From Borrelia coriaceae (GTDB lineage Bacteria; Spirochaetota; Spirochaetia; Borreliales; Borreliaceae): 64,000 bases of DNA. This document shows positions 54,062 through 61,678 of the stretch, in pieces. The notes under the pieces are model-generated. The model had not been told where the DNA came from and did no database searches. It saw nothing but the letters and a program-made list of their open reading frames with translations. Numbering within the stretch: the stretch's first letter is position 1; the number at the start of each line of letters is the position of its first letter. The stretch lies in assembly GCF_023035295.1 (NCBI RefSeq), contig NZ_CP075083.1, forward strand, positions 1-64,000. The letters run 5' to 3'. Position numbers and translations under genes: made by a program.

Positions 54062-54946
54062 CTACTTTGACTCTGATTGTACATTACTAAATTGCACATT
54101 AATCAAATCTTCAATCGACTTTGTCATGACCATTATCTTCCCAAGTGTAAGTCTAATATCCCCTTTTAAGTCAAGAATTTTTCTCAATTCAACTTCCATA
54201 GCTCCTCTATCAGATTTTGATCCTGCTAATGAGATATGTTGCTTCAATTTCAATATCAAGTTCTCTCTTAGCTTAATTAACGTTTCTAGATAAACATTAA
54301 TAGCAACAATATTCTCAACCGTTATTGCATCATTATTTTTAATTTTATCTAGATTAAAAAAATTTAAATGATTATTCAAAGCGACTTCTCTAACGTAATA
54401 CGTAACATTATATAAAATGTCCAATAAATTAGAGGCAATACCCTTATCTAACCCACTCAAATAAGAGGGAACATTTGGGTCTACCTTATTTATCATCGTT
54501 TCTAATGTTTTAATAACATTAACATCATACCCTAATGAGGCGTAGACTATGTCTTTTTTATCCTCACCATCAAATTTGGCAAAGCGTTCAAAATAAGGAA
54601 AACTAAACTGATGCTTACCTTGAATAAACTCAAAACTTGCTTCTAAAAATTTACTCTTTAGCTCTTTAACTCTAAGGTCAAGCTTATCATAAGCTTCTTG
54701 TTTAGTTTGCAGTGAAACTGATAAATCTTCCTCAGCAATTTCATATCCATCACCTTGTGGCATCAAGTTAGTATCTCCAACTAGCTCGTCTCCTGCAAGC
54801 TCAGCTTCCTCTGGTAAAACTACTTGCGCGTCTGAGAGTGCTAAATTTTCTTGAAGGTCTGCACCATATTTTGAATCTTGCTTCCAATAAAATACTATAA
54901 ATACAACAAATAATATGAATAATAAAATTACACCAAAATGTTTCAT
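54062..54946 (-). CDS. Minus-array family protein with lipobox Cys replaced by Trp
   Basis: The protein has 294 residues; AATAGGAGAATTT precedes the ATG. The leader MKHFGVILLFILFVVFIVFY is followed by WKQDSK, exactly where relatives have CKQD or CKQG. The codon is TGG at 54890-54892, one base from TGT or TGC. No other cysteine is near, so lipidation is not possible and the segment should act as an uncleaved anchor in the inner membrane. The rest is intact, with an acidic linker, LDLRVKELKSKFLEASFEFI, VYASLGYDVNVIKTLETMIN, LIKLRENLILKLKQHI and ELRKILDLKGDIRLTLGK. A read error is the simplest alternative. Confidence 0.85.
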   Translation of the reverse strand: MKHFGVILLFILFVVFIVFYWKQDSKYGADLQENLALSDAQVVLPEEAELAGDELVGDTNLMPQGDGYEIAEEDLSVSLQTKQEAYDKLDLRVKELKSKFLEASFEFIQGKHQFSFPYFERFAKFDGEDKKDIVYASLGYDVNVIKTLETMINKVDPNVPSYLSGLDKGIASNLLDILYNVTYYVREVALNNHLNFFNLDKIKNNDAITVENIVAINVYLETLIKLRENLILKLKQHISLAGSKSDRGAMEVELRKILDLKGDIRLTLGKIMVMTKSIEDLINVQFSNVQSESK

Positions 54947-55993
54947 AAATTCTCCTATTTTTAAAATTAATTCTATTAATTATCGCTATATAACCAATAC
55001 ACAGCCTAAACATTCATAATGATATATTGCAATCCTATTTATTAAGAAAAGTAATTTTATATTGATAATCAAAAATAAATAAATATTAATATTTACCTTA
55101 ACCATTTGAATAAATCTTTTTAATAAAATACTTTTATGTGCTCAAAAATATAAACACCTAAATTCCCCAAAAAATCTGCATTATATCCTTTATATGCTCA
55201 AATAAAACAAATATTACTTACAAGTAATATGATTAGAAAAAATAAACATATCTTAAATTACATACCACCTACAATCAATCTATTAGAATACTTATACACA
55301 GAATATTGATCCATAAATAGATTAACCTATTGCACAACCTGCAAAACATAAATATATAATCAATGGTTTTAAGTTGTTTTAAGAAAGCTCAAATATTCCT
55401 AAATGTGGCTTATTTAACTACTTATATAACCTTAGTAAAATTTACATTCTACTTTAAAAGTTATAAAACCTCACCTTAAGGCTTTAAATAGCAACAATCA
55501 AAATCATATAAGGATACCCATTATATAAGAATATGAACATAAACTTTAAATAATCTTCTCAAGTAATACCTTTAAGCAATACTTTTAAACACTACTTTTA
55601 AGGCATACTCTCCTTTAAATTTTGACTGATTGCTTAAAACCAACCACACATAACACAAACAATATAGAAAAAAACTAACTTTTTTCAAAAACCCCCTGTT
55701 TTAATATTAAGCACCATACATCAATTCCATACCATTAATACTTAAGATACTAAAATGATTTAAGCCATAGCACAATGACCATACCCTATCAATCATTAAA
55801 TACAACTTAATATATTATATTACATAATACTTATTATATAATAATAAGTATTATAACTTGAACACTTTTTTTAAAGCGCTCCCCAAAATCAATATACAAG
55901 GCAAATAACAAAATCAATATGTATAACTTAAATATTGATTCTGCTCAAATTAACTGTAATATAAAATCAAGAGATACAAAATACTAAAGATAA
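54947..55993. other. Kilobase stretch lacking intact genes
   Basis: It contains the lipoprotein-like relic at 55572-55688. Otherwise it is AT-rich with no ribosome-site-led frame. An ATAATACTTATTATATAATAATAAGTATTAT inverted repeat at about 55824-55854 is a notable palindrome. The stretch may be the graveyard of one further array gene. Confidence 0.5.
55572..55688 (-). pseudogene. Relic of a lipoprotein gene 5-prime end
   Basis: On minus, AGGGGGTTT leads into TTG AAA AAA at 55688. The frame then gives a hydrophobic leader (LKKVSFFLYCLCYVWLVLSN) and stops after 38 codons. There is no cysteine at the expected lipobox. The ribosome site and leader pattern match array genes, but nothing after it aligns clearly. 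Confidence 0.4.
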
Positions 55994-56998
55994 TTAAAGA
56001 TCAACAACCCTCCGTAAATTATCAACTGCACATCGAATTATAGTAGCCTTCCTTTCTGTAAAGTTAGCTGCCGCTACAATATCACTTTTTTCATCTGTAA
56101 TGTTTTTTAAAAGAGTCAACATGTTTTGTACATCACCTATCTTGACATCCAATATTAATTTTTTAATTTTTTCTATAAATTGCTCCCTGACTTGAATAAA
56201 CTCATTTAGATGATTATTAAGCTCAACAAGTTTCTGCGTAAACTTACTTCTTGCAAGCTTAGCTAAGCGTGACTCATGCAAATATTCACCGGTTAACCTA
56301 ACAGCTGAAAGCGTAATTTGACTCAATAAAAACAATAAATTATAACTTAAATCCAATAATTGATCCCTAATCACTTTCTTAGAAGCTTGATCACCTCCTA
56401 CAGATATCTCATCTAAGCGCAATGAATCAATTATCTCTTCTAACCTGCGAATAGCTTGAATATCATATCCCAAAGACGCACGAATATTTTGCACTAAAGC
56501 TGGGTTAATAAATTCTGTAGATACTTTATGAAAATGAGTCTTTAACAATTCCTTCTGATCAGAACCTCCATCACCACTTCCTGTAATTATTTGAACTTTA
56601 CCTTGACTAATTAAAGATTCAAATTTTTTAGTTTCATTTGCAAGCTGCTCTGTGTAGCGTGCTACATTGTTTGAAAATTGCTTGTAAGCTTTATCCCTCT
56701 CTTCTAGCTCACTTTCTGGTAGTGGTGATGGAAATGGCGCTAAAACTTCTCCTGGACATAATGTATCAACATTAACCTGTTCACCCGCTGGTACTACATT
56801 ATCCCCTTTGCCTGTTACTTCCCCTGGTGGAGTAGCTTTATCAAGCAAACCTACTAATGAACCTACTACTTCTCCCTTGACTTTTGGTTTGCTTGTTCGC
56901 TCTGTTGTTGTCTGATGCGTTGCTGATGGCTTACAAGTTATAACAAATAAACTCAGAAATATACCAAACAAAAAAAATACTATATTAAACTTTTTCAT
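55994..56998 (-). CDS. Surface lipoprotein, minus-array family, Gly/Pro tether
   Basis: The protein has 334 residues; TAAAGGAGGGTGT precedes the ATG. The signal MKKFNIVFFLFGIFLSLFVI ends TC (Cys22), then KPSA. A 90-residue tether is rich in G, P, T and V (TPPGEVTGKGDNVVPAGEQV) and ends in FPSPLPESELEERDKAY. The core has FSNNVARYTEQLANETKKFE, a Gly-rich loop (ITGSGDGGSDQ), IRASLGYDIQAIRRLEEIID, LLFLLSQITLSAVRLTGEYL and FIQVREQFIEKIKKLILD. The signature word is IRASLGYD rather than VYASLGYD. It is isolated, with more than 300 bases of spacer on either side. Confidence 0.87.
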   Translation of the reverse strand: MKKFNIVFFLFGIFLSLFVITCKPSATHQTTTERTSKPKVKGEVVGSLVGLLDKATPPGEVTGKGDNVVPAGEQVNVDTLCPGEVLAPFPSPLPESELEERDKAYKQFSNNVARYTEQLANETKKFESLISQGKVQIITGSGDGGSDQKELLKTHFHKVSTEFINPALVQNIRASLGYDIQAIRRLEEIIDSLRLDEISVGGDQASKKVIRDQLLDLSYNLLFLLSQITLSAVRLTGEYLHESRLAKLARSKFTQKLVELNNHLNEFIQVREQFIEKIKKLILDVKIGDVQNMLTLLKNITDEKSDIVAAANFTERKATIIRCAVDNLRRVVDL

Positions 56999-57341
56999 AC
57001 ACCCTCCTTTAATTAAAAATTCACGTACTATATAAAATCAATAAGTTAATCTAAAGTGAATAATGCATTTGTTACTATGTTTTACATTTAATTTAAGTAA
57101 TTTAAAAAATTAAATTATTATACTCAGTACTAAAATATAGTCATATTCTTTTGTATATCTATACTAATTTAAAACCAATATAAATTGCAACTATTTGTAA
57201 TAGATTTAATTAAATATCTCTATTAAATATGATCAAAATTTAAACTTAAAAATATTGCTTAAGCATATCTTATCATAACTAAATTTAATAGTATTTCAAT
57301 ATAAGACCGCTTAAGCAAACTGCTTAAGTTAATAACTTAAG
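56999..57341. other. Spacer with palindromes near 57.3 kb
   Basis: GCTTAAGCAAACTGCTTAAG-type hairpin sequence at about 57308-57330, followed by a further AACTTAAGTT palindrome, could end transcription of the 57342 gene, though no T run is present. The remainder is AT-rich. Confidence 0.5.
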
Positions 57342-58067
57342 TTATTGACTCAAAGTTAATGATTCAATTTGATCTGCTAAGTTCTTTATACACTCAACCA
57401 AACGTTTTATCTCATCATTATTAGCAAATATATTACTCAATTTATCCAATATATTTTGCTCCTCCTCTCTTTTTATATTCACTCTTTCTATCTCTTCTAT
57501 AATCTTTACAATTAAATTGTCTCTCATATTCATAATCTTATCTACAAGAGAATCGATCTTGAGGATAACACCCCTACCATTATTTGCTACAGCTTCAGCT
57601 AAACGTTCTTCACTTAAATGCTTATTTAAGGTTACTTTAACTAAATCTGTAATCTCTTTTAGAAAAACTAATAGCTTCATAGCAACAGCAGTATCCTCAT
57701 TAGCAGCAGGGGGATCTTGTAGATCTAATTTACTAAAAAACATCTCTAATTTCTTAATAACATCTAAATTATACCCAAGACTTGCATAAACACTATCTTG
57801 TGCACCACCAGTGATATCATCTAAAACAGGTGATATTTTAAAAAAAGGAATATTAAATTGATAATCGGCTCTCTTAAAATCCATTTCTGAATTAACCAAT
57901 AACATTCTATATTCACTTATTTTATCTGATAACTTAGTATAAGCCATATCTCTTGCCACATATCTTGACCTATCCTCAGCTTCTGTTGAATGCATGATTT
58001 GCTTGTTCTTTTCTAATTCACAAGAAATCATGCCTAGTAATAAACAAACAATAAAAATTATTTTTAT
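57342..58067 (-). CDS. Minus-array lipoprotein with no canonical start codon
   Basis: A strong site AAGAGGAGAATAAATTT stands where its neighbours have one, but the next codon is ATA AAA ATA ATT where they have ATG AAA. No ATG, GTG or TTG lies in frame at a normal distance; the nearest in-frame TTG is at 58103, upstream of the ribosome site. Read from ATA (58067) the protein would have 241 residues, with lipobox LLLGMISC, a short linker and a complete core (IPFFKISPVLDDI, VYASLGYNLDVIKKLEMFFS, IMNMRDNLIVKIIEEI). It is either translated poorly from ATA or recently silenced by an ATG to ATA change. Confidence 0.75.
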   Translation of the reverse strand: MKIIFIVCLLLGMISCELEKNKQIMHSTEAEDRSRYVARDMAYTKLSDKISEYRMLLVNSEMDFKRADYQFNIPFFKISPVLDDITGGAQDSVYASLGYNLDVIKKLEMFFSKLDLQDPPAANEDTAVAMKLLVFLKEITDLVKVTLNKHLSEERLAEAVANNGRGVILKIDSLVDKIMNMRDNLIVKIIEEIERVNIKREEEQNILDKLSNIFANNDEIKRLVECIKNLADQIESLTLSQ

Positions 58068-58172
58068 AAATTTATTCTCCTCTTTTAAACAAATGCATAC
58101 CAATAAGTATCACACAATACAAATAATACTAGATAAATACATATCTAGCAATTCTCAAGATCGCAAGATTTC

Positions 58173-58976
58173 TTACTTCATTAAATCTTGCAATATATAT
58201 GCCTTATCTAATAGATGCTTAACCATAGCTGTAAGCTCACCGTCTTTGCTAAAGAAACGCTTAAGCTCACTCATAATAAATTGACTCCCAGCAAGTACAT
58301 TCATTGACAATAGCTTATCTCTAAGATTTAATACAAAACGATCTCTTGATTTTAAAAAATCATCTATAAGCCAACAAAGCTGACCAATTTCACTTTTTTG
58401 TTTTGTTTGGGCAAAATTGTCATTACTTAAAGCCTTATCTATAATACTTTCAAGCAACATCACACTATTACACAAATTACTTAGCAAACCAAAAACAACA
58501 TTTTCACTATCATTAGAAAGAGAATTGACATTTAACTTGTCCATAATCACATTTAATCTTTCAATCACTGATTCATCATAATTAATACCAGCATAAACAT
58601 AATCTTCCTGAATTTTATAAGGCCTTGATACATATTTATTTAAATACTCTTTCATCCGTTCATCTCCATACCTATTTGGATACTCATTTAAATACTTCTG
58701 TAATTGCTCGGAAGGAATCTTTAATTTATGATTAACGTTTTTAAATTTAATTTTTGCATTTGCAAAGCTATCTTTATATCCCCGTAATATCACCTTTAAG
58801 CTATTAAAAAGTGCCTCTTTTGATTCAGAGCCATCGCTTGCTTGGTACAAAGCAATCCGCTCTGAAAGACCTGTACTTGAAAATTGAGGCACAAAGCCAA
58901 ACTGTGAATATGAACTTGACTCACAAGACACTACAAATAATACCAACATGCAAAATACAAAATTAAATTTTTTCAT
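58173..58976 (-). CDS. Surface lipoprotein, minus-array family, duplicated loop
   Basis: The protein has 267 residues; GAGGAGACAAATAT precedes the ATG. The signal MKKFNFVFCMLVLFVVSC gives Cys18, then ESSSYSQFGFVPQF. Between the first and signature helices there is an extra segment with two similar halves (LQKYLNEYPNRY and MKEYLNKYVSRPY), apparently a local duplication. The core has IKFKNVNHKLKIPSEQL, VYAGINYDESVIERLNVIMD, LSNLCNSVMLLESIIDKAL and FLKSRDRFVLNLRDKLL. The stop codon lies within an inverted repeat (GCAAGATTT/AAATCTTGC) that may help end the transcript. Confidence 0.86.
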   Translation of the reverse strand: MKKFNFVFCMLVLFVVSCESSSYSQFGFVPQFSSTGLSERIALYQASDGSESKEALFNSLKVILRGYKDSFANAKIKFKNVNHKLKIPSEQLQKYLNEYPNRYGDERMKEYLNKYVSRPYKIQEDYVYAGINYDESVIERLNVIMDKLNVNSLSNDSENVVFGLLSNLCNSVMLLESIIDKALSNDNFAQTKQKSEIGQLCWLIDDFLKSRDRFVLNLRDKLLSMNVLAGSQFIMSELKRFFSKDGELTAMVKHLLDKAYILQDLMK

Positions 58977-59254
58977 ATATTTGTCTCCTCATCAAAATAA
59001 ATAATTATTTAAAAAAAATATAAATATATTTTGATGTTAAATAATATACAATCAAGTAATATTTTTACAATATTTCCATGTAAAAATATTGTTTAAAAAA
59101 ATACCTAAAAGACACAAATTATTAGCATACTTTTAGGTATATATAAACTAAAGGAGAATAACAAAGTAAAGGACAAAGTACTTTAAAACATATCTAACGT
59201 GTTTAAAAGGACGAAATAAAACACCAGGGATCAAACCCTATTCTTACTTAAACA

Positions 59255-59947
59255 TTATTTAACTATCTTTGAAATCCTCCTAGCTATTTCTCTTACGAAA
59301 CGCACGCCTGCATTAAGCAGTCCATCATCAATAATTTCTTTTAATTTTTGTAAAACCACTTGCTTACTACTAGTTAAATCTATTGCTAATATTCGATCCA
59401 TCATTTGCAAAACTAAATCTCTCTCGCTAGTCTTCGCTCTCTTTAAATTAAAAGTAATTATAGAAATAGTACCTGCATCTTTGCTGGTTCCAATTTCACT
59501 TAAATGTGTATCACTTAAATACACATTAAGGATTTCATCAATTGGTTCTGTAATTTCTTTTAAAAGATACAATATATCATAAACGACCTTTGTATCCCCA
59601 ATTGTATAATCAGCTTTTAAATCCAAATTTTTAAAAATCCCTTCCAATCTTTCTATGGCTCTAAGATCATACCCCACTGAAGCATAAACACTAACCTTAG
59701 CCTCCATACGCTCAAAGACTGGCCCAAATCTATCAAAAGGAATATTAAATTCAGGATTATCTTTTTTAAAATTAGCAACTTTATTATTAAAATCATCTCT
59801 ATATGTCTTTACTATCTCTTTAAGCTCACCATAAGCTTTATTTCTTGCAGCAATATCTGCCTGGGACATACTTGTAGGCTCACAAGACAATATGGCTAGA
59901 ATGAGTGCTATAACAAACACACTAAGCACCACCCATATTTTTTTCAC
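59255..59947 (-). CDS. Surface lipoprotein, minus-array family, GTG start
   Basis: The protein has 230 residues, the shortest lipidated member. GTG at 59947 follows AAGAGGAGTGTTTT. The signal MKKIWVVLSVFVIALILAIL ends SC (Cys22). With hardly any tether, the core begins at once (ARNKAYGELKEIVKTYRDDF) and has FNIPFDRFGPVFERM, VYASVGYDLRAIERLEGIFK, LKADYTIGDTKVVYDILYLL and RAKTSERDLVLQMMDRIL. It is the most upstream gene of the minus array. It lies next to the nrd block, which ends at 60281. Confidence 0.87.
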   Translation of the reverse strand: MKKIWVVLSVFVIALILAILSCEPTSMSQADIAARNKAYGELKEIVKTYRDDFNNKVANFKKDNPEFNIPFDRFGPVFERMEAKVSVYASVGYDLRAIERLEGIFKNLDLKADYTIGDTKVVYDILYLLKEITEPIDEILNVYLSDTHLSEIGTSKDAGTISIITFNLKRAKTSERDLVLQMMDRILAIDLTSSKQVVLQKLKEIIDDGLLNAGVRFVREIARRISKIVK

Positions 59948-60280
59948 AAAACACTCCTCTTTGAAAATTCACACAACGCACTACTCCCACTAGATGTAAA
60001 GTACACAATATATCTTGATACTTATTATTATATAATAAAATTCCATTTATGAAACAGTTTAATTTAAAAATAATATTAAAAATAATATAAATTATTATAC
60101 TTCTTTAATCTTTTTAAAAAAGGGGGAATAATGGGCTAAAAAAGCTTCCAGGGCAAAAGTGTGAAATTAAGTACTACCCAAGATCAAATCATTTGAAAAA
60201 TTGTTTGAAATCAAGTTAATCAAACTAAAAATCAAATTAAATTAAAAAATTCACAAAAAATTTTAAAAGAAGGGTTAAAA
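59948..60280. other. Spacer between lipoprotein array and nrd block
   Basis: AT-rich sequence with an AAATAATATTAAAAATAATAT direct repeat near 60065-60095. No gene or intrinsic terminator is seen after the 11-mer repeat protein gene. Confidence 0.5.
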
Positions 60281-60706
60281 CTACAAACAATCTTTAAAAA
60301 AACATAAAAACAAATTAACAATAAAACCATAAAAGCCTTGAACTAAATTAACAACAAAGCCTAAAACACCTTGAATAAAATTAACAACAAAGCCTAAAAC
60401 ACCTTGAATAAAATTAATAATTAAACTCAAAACTCCTTGAATGAAATTCACAATAACTCCTAAAACACCTTGAATAAAATTAATAATTAAACTTAAAATG
60501 CCATGAATCAAATTCATAATCAAACTTAAAAGGGCCTGTAAAATATTAACAATCACACTTAAAAAGGCCTTTATGAAATCCACAACAAAACTTAAAATAA
60601 ATTTAACACACTCAGGACCACAAATAAAATGCACAAGTAAAAGTAATAAAATAGAAAAAAATAATGAAAATAATAAAAATGATATAAGTTTACGCAAAAT
60701 CATCAT
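60281..60706 (-). CDS. Small membrane protein made of 11-residue repeats
   Basis: The protein has 141 residues from ATG 60706 (or 140 from the adjacent ATG 60703), overlapping the last codons of nrdF by about 15 bases. It probably depends on nrdF translation, as there is only a weak AGG before it. An N-terminal hydrophobic segment (LISFLLFSLFFSILLLLLVH) is followed by nine consecutive 11-residue repeats with consensus IVNFIQGVLGF, running nearly to the end. Polar N and Q residues and Gly fall at fixed positions, so a continuous helix would have a thin polar stripe on an otherwise fully apolar face. No homologue is known to me. Possibilities are a membrane-lining helix bundle, a holin-like pore or a lipid-droplet-type coat. 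Confidence 0.72.
   Translation of the reverse strand: MMILRKLISFLLFSLFFSILLLLLVHFICGPECVKFILSFVVDFIKAFLSVIVNILQALLSLIMNLIHGILSLIINFIQGVLGVIVNFIQGVLSLIINFIQGVLGFVVNFIQGVLGFVVNLVQGFYGFIVNLFLCFFKDCL
60330..60560 (-). repeat. 33-bp tandem repeats encoding the 11-residue units
   Basis: The triplet pair ACC-TTG (minus: CAA-GGT, Gln-Gly) or its variant recurs at exact 33-base intervals (TTG at 60338, 60371, 60404, 60437, 60470, then ATG at 60503 and CTG at 60536). The two units at 60331-60396 are nearly identical at DNA level, showing recent amplification. Confidence 0.9.
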
Positions 60707-61655
60707 CCTGCAAAGGCTCAACTCTCATAGGCTTTATATAGCCATTACCTTTAGTAGAGAAAAAATCATGTGTCTTAGTATTAGTTCTAAGGCCATTTAA
60801 CACTAAAGGATTAACATCTATATCTTGAATGTTAAATGCAGCATCAAAACCCAAATTCATTAATGCCTTATCAGCATTATACCTTACAAAAACATCAACA
60901 GCAATATCAAGACCAATAGCTGAATACAAATCTTTAGTATACTCTCTCTCCAAATCATAAAGTCTCTCTAAAATCAATTTAACCTCCTTGTAAGCCAATA
61001 CTTGTTCTTTATCAGTCATCTTATTAAACTCTTCTTGTGCCAAAAGACCAACAAACACTCCATGCACAGATTCATCACGCAATATTAAATTGATAATCTC
61101 ACCACTATTAATCATCTTACCTTGACCTGCTAAGTAAAGAGGATAAAAAAATCCAGAATAAAACAAAAACGTTTCAAGAAACACAGAAGTACACAAAGCC
61201 TTATATAAACTCATCCTATCATGTATGTTATTATACTTACCTAAGATCAAATCTAACTTATCTTGGAAATTGCTATAAGTCTTTACCCAACCAAATATAT
61301 GATCTATTCTATCTATATTTGACAGACTTGAGAATATGCTACTATAACTCTTAGCATGCATATGCTCCATGGCGCCCATAAACCCAAGAACTGGCTTATA
61401 ATCAAGGTTGTCTATTGCCAAAGCTATACGTGGCATACCAACAGAACCTTGTTCTGTATCTAATAATGTAAGCCCACCTAAAACTTTTTCATAAACATCC
61501 CTCTCCTCGATATCCAAGGCATTCCATACCAATTTATCATCAGAGATTGGAATCTCTTCATCAACCCAAAATTGTCTTATATTTTGATCCCAAAACATCT
61601 TGGTATAACCATTATTTAATCTATTCCAATTTATAGCTTCTCTATTTTTATCCAT
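60690..61655 (-). CDS. nrdF: Class Ib ribonucleotide reductase small subunit NrdF
   Basis: The protein has 321 residues; TAGGAGAATTTTTA precedes the ATG. It carries the di-metal and radical residues of NrdF: D66 (LLDTEQG), E97 and H100 (MEHMHAKSY), radical Tyr104, E161 (FLETFLFYSG), E195 and H198 (RDESVHG). Spacings agree with E. coli NrdF (D67, E98, H101, Y105, E158, E192, H195), with a three-residue insertion before E161. It generates the tyrosyl radical, by Mn with NrdI or by iron, and passes it to NrdE. It lies 23 bases after nrdE and its stop overlaps the start of the 11-mer repeat gene. Confidence 0.96.
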   Translation of the reverse strand: MDKNREAINWNRLNNGYTKMFWDQNIRQFWVDEEIPISDDKLVWNALDIEERDVYEKVLGGLTLLDTEQGSVGMPRIALAIDNLDYKPVLGFMGAMEHMHAKSYSSIFSSLSNIDRIDHIFGWVKTYSNFQDKLDLILGKYNNIHDRMSLYKALCTSVFLETFLFYSGFFYPLYLAGQGKMINSGEIINLILRDESVHGVFVGLLAQEEFNKMTDKEQVLAYKEVKLILERLYDLEREYTKDLYSAIGLDIAVDVFVRYNADKALMNLGFDAAFNIQDIDVNPLVLNGLRTNTKTHDFFSTKGNGYIKPMRVEPLQDDDFA

Positions 61656-61678
61656 TAAAAATTCTCCTAAATTTCAAA

